Shown here in pieces: positions 55,670-64,000 of a DNA stretch of 64,000 bases. Both the position numbers and the translations under genes were made by a program. Source of the DNA: Melampsora larici-populina 98AG31 (lineage: Eukaryota; Basidiomycota; Pucciniomycetes; Pucciniales; Melampsoraceae). Within the stretch, counting starts at the first letter, position 1. Each line of letters begins with the position of its first letter. The notes under the pieces were generated by a model, which ran no database searches, was not told the origin of the DNA, and was given only the letters and a program-made list of their open reading frames with translations. The DNA is taken from the NCBI RefSeq assembly GCF_000204055.1, contig NW_006768853.1:144177-208176 (forward strand), given 5' to 3'.

Positions 55670-58292
55670 CTAGGTTGAGTACATGTGAGGCAAATCGTCT
55701 AGAAAATGCGAATTGGTGACTGAACCTCGTGAATGAAGAACATTCGCATTTGTCGCGTGTACATCTTCGTTGCTAAAGGTGGTGTTCAGCCCTTCCTCCT
55801 CGACAGAAGACTTCGAGTATCCACGTCTCTTCATTACCGTCAATTGACCTGACTCGTCACGAGGCGAGTTCACCGTAGGGTTCAAGTTGCGGACATTGAG
55901 ATCAGTGTTTCTCGAGGAACTTGGTACCCCATTTGTACTCGTAGTTTTTCTGTTCAACGATTTAGTAGCTAAAGAGACACCGTTTGTAGGAGCCAAGGTA
56001 GATTGGCGAATGTTTTCAATACATTTCAAGACAGTAGAACAGCTTGGCCTTAAACTAGGATCCAGACACAGTAGACCGGCCAGAAGTTTCATCAACGGCC
56101 GAGGTAGATCCAAGCGGTCTGGTACATGAGAACCGACGGATTGAGAGTCGATGGAGAATTGATCTCTTGGATTTGAAGGAAATATATATCTGCAAGATAT
56201 GCGGCAAAAACGGCACACAGTGTCAGTTCGAGAAAGGCGCCAGCCCAGCCATCAGAAATGAGTGGCTAATTCTTGGAGCCGTGTGAAGAAACTATACACG
56301 TGTTGATACCGAAACAAGATCGTACCCAGGGTATCTTTGGATTTCCTCTCGTAGACGGTCAATGTCATCCGATTCTGTGTAGGGCAACCTAGTGGGTGCA
56401 AAAATACATTGAATAAGTTGATTGCTGTCTTGGGGGCCATGTATTGCACGCCTTCCACAGTTAAATTCATGAGATGTACCTACCTGAAAAAGCAGAGACA
56501 ATGAAGTACCAGGCCAAGTTGCCACATATCACCTGTCTGAGTGACTTCGTACAGTTGACCAGTCCGAGGATCCTTCTTCAACGATTCTGGCGGAACCCAA
56601 TCCAGAGTACCTGTCCGACCGGCTGGAATAGACGTATTCAGTGTCGAGTGTCAAGTAGCAAATCGTATCGCTAGATGCTCAGAAAGACCAACTTCTTTGA
56701 CGCCGTCGGTTCTCCGATTGGTCAATCGAGCTTCCAAAGTCGGATATCAGAGCTTTAGGACTGATGCGCGGAAATAAAAGCCGGTCCGATAGATCAATTG
56801 ATACGAGGTCCAACAGGTCTAGAAGGTGTAGAAAGAAACCTCACATTATACTGTTTTGGTGTTCCCAATGTAACAGCACATTTTCAGTCTTCAAATCGTG
56901 ATGAAGGATACCCTGTATGGTTCGAGAGATATATTAGATACAAAAGCTTGGATTAAGAACCTTGGATATCCAATCAAGGCTTACCTGAGAATGTAGAAAT
57001 GCCAATCCATTGCAGGTATCTCTCAAAAAGCTCAAGATTTCTTCCAGTCCAAACAGATGTATCGCTAATCCAGATTGCCCATGATTACTTCGAGAGGTAT
57101 CATGAAGGTTGTCAAGCTGGTTCATATTCTGTGCATGCTGTGAATCTGAATTTGTTCGAAGGTAAGACTCGTTTGTTTCCGCAGCTGTGGTCGGACCTGG
57201 TTTATGAGCATTTTTGCGGCGTCTGAATTGTTCTTTCTCTTGTCTTCGTCTTTCAACATCTGCTGCTGCTTCGGGATCTTGATGACTATCTGGATCAGTG
57301 TCATGTTGGTTTTCATTACTCTTGAAGGCTTTGGCTCCTTTTCGGGTTTCAATGTAGCCATCTAAGGTACCACCATTGGCGTAATCCATCAAAATAAAAA
57401 GAACCGGAACCGGTGGGCCAAATCTGGATAACTGGGCTTTTTCTATCCATGCATGGTGATATTGAGTTATATTTTGATGTCGTAGAGTTTCAAGACACTT
57501 TACTTCGCTCAAAACTTTCAACAACTCAGGACCAGAGTGACCGACAGCGATCTTTTTGACTGCAAAATGTCCAACCGGGTGACCATACAGCACATGAGTG
57601 CATAAAAATACTGAGCCTTTTTCACCCCTTCCTAATTTGAGCTCTTCTACAAAGAACCTCTCGTAATAACCATCCACTCGATATGCATTGCCTAAGTCCT
57701 CTGCTTCGTCTGGATCGATTGAAGAGGCAGAAGTGTCCGGATGAATCGAGGGTGAGGCGGGTGAAAAAGATAAGGAAGGGTTCCTTGATTTAGAGCGGCG
57801 AGATGGTGTGACAGGCCGACTGGGCTGAGGAGTTGAGGTCCTGGATAATAATCTGAAGTAGGATGCGTCGATAATGGTTTCACCCGGCCGATCGACCCAT
57901 TGAGCTTGATTTCCGTCCTCGTGTGAATTACGTTCTGGCGGTGGCAAAGCTCTTAAGGGGTTCAAAAATGCTGCAGTATACGGGGGAGTTGTGCGATCGG
58001 CGTCGCGTGAATTAAAAGAGGTCGAGTTTGAAGTCTTGAAGGGATGGCGGCACAGCGGGCAAGCCGAAGACTGGGGGGTGAGGAATGATCTTTGAGCCTC
58101 GGTGCTCGAGATCTGTTTGGTGGGATATAGGAGCTCGCTGGAATCTGACTGGAGGATCATATCAGACTCGTCCTCCGCATGTATTGAGAGTTCATTTGAA
58201 TGTGAGTTATATAGCACCACTTTTCCTGTTGGCTGCCGTCTTAACAAAACAATGGACATGGTTAGCAAGTCATGTCTGCACGACTGTATCAC
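55670..58292 (-). CDS. IKS1: IKS1-like serine/threonine protein kinase
   Basis: Six exons (58292..56985, 56912..56845, 56760..56693, 56622..56484, 56388..56326, 56189..55670) join in frame to 721 residues. The N-terminus has VLLRRQPTGKVVLYNS and a CPLCRHPF element, as in IKS1 proteins, then a Ser/Pro-rich linker. The kinase domain starts near 209: YYERFFVEELKLGRGEKGSV (Gly-rich loop), HFAVKKIAVG (Lys), FILMDYANGG hinge. There is a long charged insert (about 330-410), then ILHHDLKTENVLLHW (catalytic loop; His in place of the usual Arg of HRD), ISDFGSS, and GTLDWVPPES (APE-like). The C-terminal tail is Ser/Asn-rich. IKS1 of yeast is a poorly studied kinase. Met at 58259 (MSIVLLRR) is an alternative start. 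An intron with a GTTGGT donor removes a TGA downstream of DFG. Confidence 0.85.
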
Positions 58293-59406
58293 TTATATCG
58301 ACTCACAAGACAACTTGCCAATCAGAAGTGGGAAATGCGAGTTCAGAGTCAGTTTCCATCTCGCTTTGCAAAACTCTCTTGAATAAAAATTGATAATCGA
58401 TATACAATCGTTGATGAGCTGTAGGTCAAGAAACGATGTGTGGTTATAACACCTTTTGACCTCGATCGTGGATCTCGTTGACTGTCATCTGATTATTCTC
58501 AACAAAGACTGACGATATAATGCAAGATATCAATCGGTGATTGCTGTTGACCAACCGAAAGCGTCCTCTAAACTTCGTTCGTCATCCCAAGAACTTCACG
58601 CGGTGCATCCTGTTTTGCTAGCCCCGCACAAGGACGGGGCCACTCAGATTCAGCATACATTCAGCCCTCAAGGCTCACTTTATGCAAGGAGCATTCGACT
58701 TGTTGACAACAAAAGGAACCTGATGGATTGGCCATCGACGTTACATGCTCTCGTTGACGGACGATTTCGCTCAAAGGACAAACACCAGAACATCATCGTG
58801 TAATCAACAGCAAGGCCAGTCCGAAATGAGAAACACACGGCGTTGATACCGGCTGAGTAGCTCAGGAATATGAGGAGCATGATCAAGCGCTCATCAATCA
58901 GTAATCACAACAGTCAGTATCTCATGAAGATGATACCCATTGATGGGCTTATAGCACTTCGAAAGGTCGCCTCCAACGTGCACAGAATCAAAAAACTTGA
59001 GACGGTTCCCCTAGCTAGCTTCCGTTTCAGCACTCAGCAAGGGCATAGAAATCCGCTTGTAGTTCGAAGGACAACCTGCTCTCGGCTGTTTTGGACCAGA
59101 AAACTTGCAAGATTTTCTCCACGTTCCTGACCGGCGAGTCTTCAAACATCAATTCGATGAGACAAAGTTGCGCTCAACGTATGTATCGCTCTCTTACAAA
59201 CAACACCATTCTGTGTCATCAGTATATTGCCCGCAATCCTCCGTCGATATTGCCTCTTCGTACCGACCGCCAAAAACTGCGTGGAATTTCTCTACCTGGA
59301 TTTGAGAACGAGACCAAGTGGGTTGTCAACATTAGAATTTTGAGTTTGAAAGTTTTCCTCTCATCACCTAGTCATTCTTTTACATCCCTGCCGCTCATTC
59401 ATCGCC
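58293..59406. other. Divergent promoter region between kinase and OPT transporter
   Basis: Upstream of both genes. Short frames here (58537-58803, 58870-59130, 59091-59468) have no family features. Confidence 0.45.
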
Positions 59407-62400
59407 ATGAAGGAAGATCACGAGGAGAAACCAAAAAGCTCGCATGGGTCTGGGGCCCCAGAAAGTGAGCCAGAGCAACGAGAATTCAGCTCGATCACAA
59501 TTCGTTCGGTTCTGGTCGGGCTGTTAGTCAGTGCTTTTGGCGCTGCTTCAGCGCAGGTAAGTTACAGTTCCAGGCTGTCATGTTTCGCGATTCTTGTTGA
59601 CGTATCTTGGCCATACAACAGATTTTCATGTAAGCCATTTTTATTCATCTCAAAAGGCTAGTGCATTGAAGATCCGAGGTGTCTCTTCATTGGCCTCAGG
59701 TTCAAGCCCATAATGTTCCACGTCCACTCACTATTTGTACAAGTACGTCACAAAAGCGCTATTATTCTTCACAACTAGAGATGTCATTGAGAACGACGCT
59801 GATATGAGCTTGTAATCATGGTTTCCAGCTGGCGTGTCTTACCCTCGGTCACTTGGCTGCTCATATACCAGGTCCAAATGCTTGGAATCCCGGTCCATTC
59901 AGCATTGTCTGTTGTTCTTGCAGCTCAGAAATATGTAATCAAAGCTGACATTGAAAACTGACATTTGTAATGCATCTGCATCTTTTGATCAATTTTTAGA
60001 AAGAAACCACCTTCAGCTCAGTCATGTCTGCTGCAGCTAGTGCTGGTGCCTTTTCGGTAGAAGTGAGGCACTTTTCCAAAAGATAGACATCTTCTCATAC
60101 AGATTCGATATTCAATATACTGATAATACCTTTTTCTTTGAAAGATGATTGGGGCGCGCGCTCTGCTATTCGATGAAAAGCCGCAAATGCTTTACTCTTT
60201 AATGGTCATGTTCAGTAGCCAGATGATAGGCTATGGTTGGGCAGGGTAAGGAACACCAGTCAAGATTGATTGCTGTTTCACAAGTTAATCTCAGCAAAGT
60301 CGTTCTCCTGAAAATCGTTAGATTGCTGTGTCCTTTGTTGGTATTCCCGGAAAACGTCGCGTTTCCATCAGTATTACCATCGGTGGCATTATTTCATTCA
60401 ATGTACAAAGCAAGCGATCTCAGAAAAAAACAAGTTTCATTCTTCAAAAATGCATTATTAGGCATTAGCATCTGTATGTCGATCAAATTAACATTTTTTC
60501 GCGATTTGTAAAGCGGGATGAGACTGAGGGTTCATTCATTCGATGTAGATGAGATATTCCCGACCTACATCGCCCCCTCACTTCAAGCCATCAGCCCATG
60601 GTGTTTAGCATTGCCTTCTGTTCCTGCCGTCTCTCAATTATTTGGGGGGAGTCAAGTTGGTCAAGGTCTTGGTTTTCTATCTCTGAGTTTTGATTGGACT
60701 GTCCTTGGTGCAGCTGGACCTTTATATACGCCCCTCGAAGCACAGGTACGTTTACCTAACACAACACAATCATAATATAACTCGGGCCTTCGAGAACAAG
60801 ACTGGATGATCTGACCGTATGAACCTTTCTCAAACAGTGTAATCAAGGTGTGGCTTATATAGCGGCAATTATGCTGTTTTCTATCGCACACAAACACAAC
60901 TGGTTAGGTCAGTATAACCAACACGTAAACTCTGTGGGCTTTTATTGGATTGACTGATGGGAATCTTTCAACTTTTGTACGCTGACCTGAAGGTGGAGGG
61001 AAGCTTCCTTTCATATCATTCTCACTTTTGGATCAAGACGGTCAAGTTTACAAAACTTCGTTAGTAATAAATCCAGACGGCACAGAAAACACAAAAGCAA
61101 TAGCCCAACTAGGCATGCCGTTCTTTTCTACTACATATATTTTGGGGAAAGCTTTTGTTTGTTTTGCTGCTTCTGCTGCTTTTACAACTGCCATCTTGAA
61201 GAAATGGAAAACAATTGTTTCTATGGTTCGAAGGGAAGAGCTTTCAATTGATCCTGATCGCGAAATTTGTAGCAGATTAAAAGATTTTCCAATGTGGTAA
61301 GTGAATTGAAGTTTTCCTTACTATGTGTGGTGATATTTGACATCTTTTTTCATCACAAATTGGTTCTTGTTCAGGGGATTTGGAGCAATCGCGGCTGTTG
61401 CGGTTGCCATAGCCTTTATTGCGTTAGACACAGGAAATTCTGGACTCTCTAATTTTGGACTCATGACTGCTATATTGATTTCATTTATCTTGAGGTAAGA
61501 CTCTTTATAGTCCATTCCGAAAAGGCGACAAGTTTTTGTTTGATTCTTATTGAAACATTCATCTCAGTCTAGCATCGGGATTCTTCTACGGTACTACCGG
61601 AGTTCGTCTACACACGTCCCCAAGTGAGTCCAGTCATTCTGTCATTTTATGTTATAAGTGAGATAACTAACATCTCCATATGTACCAGTTGTGCAAATGC
61701 TAGGGTAAGAATTAAGTAAAACTCATTGCATCCAAACGTGATCAAAGCTGATATGATCGCATCTCACATGCTTCATATCTTCCAGTGGACTACTATTTCC
61801 GGGAAATGCAGTACGTGCTCCATCATAATTCATGAATATGGTGAGAAAATTGAGTGGCAGTTGACCAAGCGCGTATCTAATTGTCTAGCTTGGTACAATG
61901 TTCTTCACGATGTACGGGCTTTTGAACTTCTTGATTTTTTTTCCTGCGCTGAGAAGCTTTACTTCTGATTCATCAACAACAGCTTCGGGGCTTCGACAGG
62001 TTAGTAGCCTATATTACTGTCATAACAGAACATCTGTTGATTGTTTCCGATTTCCAGCGTCTCAGTCTACTCTGATGCTTAAAGGTACGCAAAGCTATTT
62101 TTTTATGTAACCTAGTTTTCAATCATTGTATCCTGATTTATTATTCGCACATGATGATGGATTTCTCGAACCTCTCGAACTAGAGTTGAAACTGTGGGTC
62201 ATTCATGAAAGATAATCTTCATCAATCTATTGAAATGGCCGGAAACTGATTTGTTTGTATAGGGGACAATACTTACACATGTCATCAGTGAGTCTCCTAC
62301 CGTAGAGACACATCTTGAGCTTGATCAAAATATATTTACTTGACGCAAAAACTTATAGTTTGAAGTAGTGATTGGACAACTGATAGGAACGTCAGTCATT

Positions 62401-63513
62401 TTGAGCCAACAAGTTGATAGTAAAATGAGATGAAGCTAAATTATTTTAATGAAAATGTTCAATCAACATACATCAGGGTTGTGGGAGTCTTTGTAAACTT
62501 CTTTGTTATGCTTAGCATCATTACTTCTCAAAGAGACGCATTGACCTCACCTTCTGGGAATGGAGTTTTCTCTGGACTTCACCTTTCTTCATTTGAAGCT
62601 CAATCCATCACGTATGAAACCATATCCTATCATCAAATACTAGGCATTTGTCCAGGTTTATTGAGCTTGTGTCTCTTGGCGGAAATTTTTCTTGAATGAA
62701 GTTGGGGGATCTTTGGAAAGCATCTGTACACACATGGAGGTTTATATGTAAGTGATCAAACAATTTTCAATATGTGTTCTATCAAGCAACTGCTAACCGA
62801 GATAGTTAAAATATCAAGTCCTTTGTTCCATATTGTCTCCTAGCTGGCTTCTTTGTGCCTATACCATTATTTTTCCTTCATAGAGAATTCCCTAAGCTTC
62901 ACCTGGATAGGTTCAACATTGCTCTCTTTGCAGGAACATTTTATGAGTGCATACAAGGTAATTTTGGTGCTCACTGCTGTTATGAGATTTGGCTTCACAC
63001 TCACATGAAACTTGCTTGTTCTCCTTGGAACCATCAGGTGTGACCAGTGGATATACCCTCAAGTTGTTTCTTGGATTCATGTCACAGTTCTATTGTAAAA
63101 GATACCACAATGCATGGTGAGGTTATAACCCTTTCTCAACTTTAATCCATACTGACTAAAACCAATTTGGGAGAGAGCTCCAGGTACAAAAATTACAAGT
63201 GAGTGCAGTATCATTTGGTTCAAAGTGTGGACACATATTGAACACCTAATTCAAATAACCACTTTGTTAGCTACATTCTTAGTGCTGCACTTGATGGAGG
63301 GACTCAAATTACAATAGTATTACTCACATTTCTACTTCAAGGAGGAGCTGGGGTTACTGTGAATTTCCCTCAGTGAGTCATTTCATTCAACTGCTGTCTG
63401 TGATGGTTTTTGACCATTGTGATCCTTGATCTTTCATATGCAGTTATTTTTTAAACCCTGCTCATGGGCCACGCGACTACTGTTATGCTGATACTTTAGA
63501 TAAAACAGAATGA
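59407..63513 (+). CDS. OPT-family oligopeptide transporter (ISP4-like)
   Basis: More than twenty short exons. I could place 59407-59556, 59622-59629, 59700-59742, 59829-59906, 60000-60062, 60145-60245, 60322-60473, 60549-60745, 60838-60907, 60993-61296, 61375-61494, 61568-61623, 61689-61704, 61786-61810, 61889-61999 and 62066-62084, then further exons to the stop at 63511-63513. Family features: IFMFKPIMFHVHSLFVQ, WNPGPFSI (NPG motif), LLFDEKPQMLYSLM, EIFPTYIAPSLQAISPW, FGGSQVGQGLGFLSLSFDW, GKLPFISFSLLDQDGQVY, VIGQLIGT, TSQRDALTSPSGNGVFSGL, FFVPIPLFFLHREFP and LLQGGAGVTVNFP. These multi-span proteins import oligopeptides or peptide derivatives with protons at the plasma membrane. The splicing between 62085 and 62400, where the KIPPR motif should lie, is unresolved and the motif was not seen. 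Several exons are micro-exons (8, 16, 19 and 25 nt). Confidence 0.85.
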
Positions 63514-64000
63514 GTCAAACCAAACAACTTCTTTTTTGATTCTAGATACCCAGTATTCTCCTATATATATCACTTTATTTATAGAAATCTTTCCTTGTTC
63601 CATATCTCTGTTTTTTGTAAGCCAAGTTTGAAAGGATTGTATAACAAAGGATGCCCATTGATTTGCATCTTGTTGTGGTAGTTTGTAAAGATCTTATTTA
63701 CTGTGTATGTAGGCTGTTGAACTAGAGGTGGTCTGGTTCCCTTCTGACCATCTTGGAGTCTTGTAACAAGCAAATCATATCTCTGACCTTCTCACTCATC
63801 ATTGTCCATCCATACTTTATCAAGGATGATAAGGGTTGGAAATTTCTTGGGTGATGAAGAAAGCTCAAAGAGAAAAAATAAGGGAACTCTACTCTTCTCT
63901 TGATGTGGTGAAGAGCTCAAGATGATGTTTATCATATGAGGGACTGAAAGCTGACAAGGTGAATACATGTGATATTTTACAAATGGAGGATTGTTCTCAG
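63514..64000. other. 3' flank of the OPT gene to the window end
   Basis: No supported gene; a 64-codon minus frame at 63579-63773 lacks family features. Confidence 0.5.

Noticed and set aside
56622..56693. Premature TGA just after DFG in the IKS1-like kinase
   Set aside because: A GTTGGT...CCAG intron of about 70 nt removes it and restores the family sequence (TGRTGTLDW).

Overview
The window reads as nuclear DNA of a basidiomycete, most likely a rust fungus (Pucciniomycotina, Pucciniales). Host genes are densely split by short GT-AG introns of about 50-100 nt. Two are small secreted proteins of effector type. Fungal-type genes are present (MIC19, IKS1-like kinase, MET30/SconB-like F-box/WD40, OPT transporter, FSP1/AIF-like oxidoreductase, wax-synthase-like MBOAT). 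Roughly half of the window is transposable elements, many nested. The genus is inference.

Layout. 1-4 kb: 5' part of a wax-synthase-like gene, a CACTG-ended MITE and a Cys-containing small secreted protein. 4.3-8.1 kb: complete PIF/Harbinger element with an intact Myb-like partner gene and a dead transposase. 9.3-20.5 kb: young, full-length Ty3/Gypsy element with near-identical 1.6-kb LTRs, one 2140-aa Gag-Pol ORF and, on the opposite strand, a spliced accessory gene whose first exon encodes a textbook Zn2Cys6 cluster. 20.8-26.8 kb: a Mutator-like MITE, a GCM-like zinc-finger gene and a RecQ-like helicase pseudogene with a solo LTR in one intron. 27.3-30.5 kb: two Harbinger MITEs side by side, each containing a further insertion. 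30.8-33.5 kb: MET30-like gene. 34.5-36 kb: decayed Harbinger and hAT remnants. 37.2-38.1 kb: MIC19. 39-43.3 kb: hAT element with an almost complete nine-exon transposase, then a mariner-type MITE. 45.8-47.8 kb: a protein with two tandem core-binding-like domains. 48.9-49.9 kb: secreted double-psi-beta-barrel protein. 50.7-52.4 kb: second Mutator-like copy, interrupted by a Harbinger MITE. 53-63.5 kb: FSP1-like oxidoreductase, IKS1-like kinase and OPT transporter.

Two observations link the regions. First, the nonsense codons seen in the three broken transposon genes (Harbinger three, helicase three, hAT one) are all TGA preceded by T, where Arg or an open frame is expected. That is what TCGA to TTGA change would leave, a RIP-like signature at TCG. 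Second, the Gypsy element lacks such damage, has nearly identical LTRs and carries the antisense zinc-cluster gene, the best candidate here for something not previously described.

All exon boundaries were inferred by eye from splice consensus and frame continuity. Small errors are possible, especially in the OPT, GCM-like and helicase genes.
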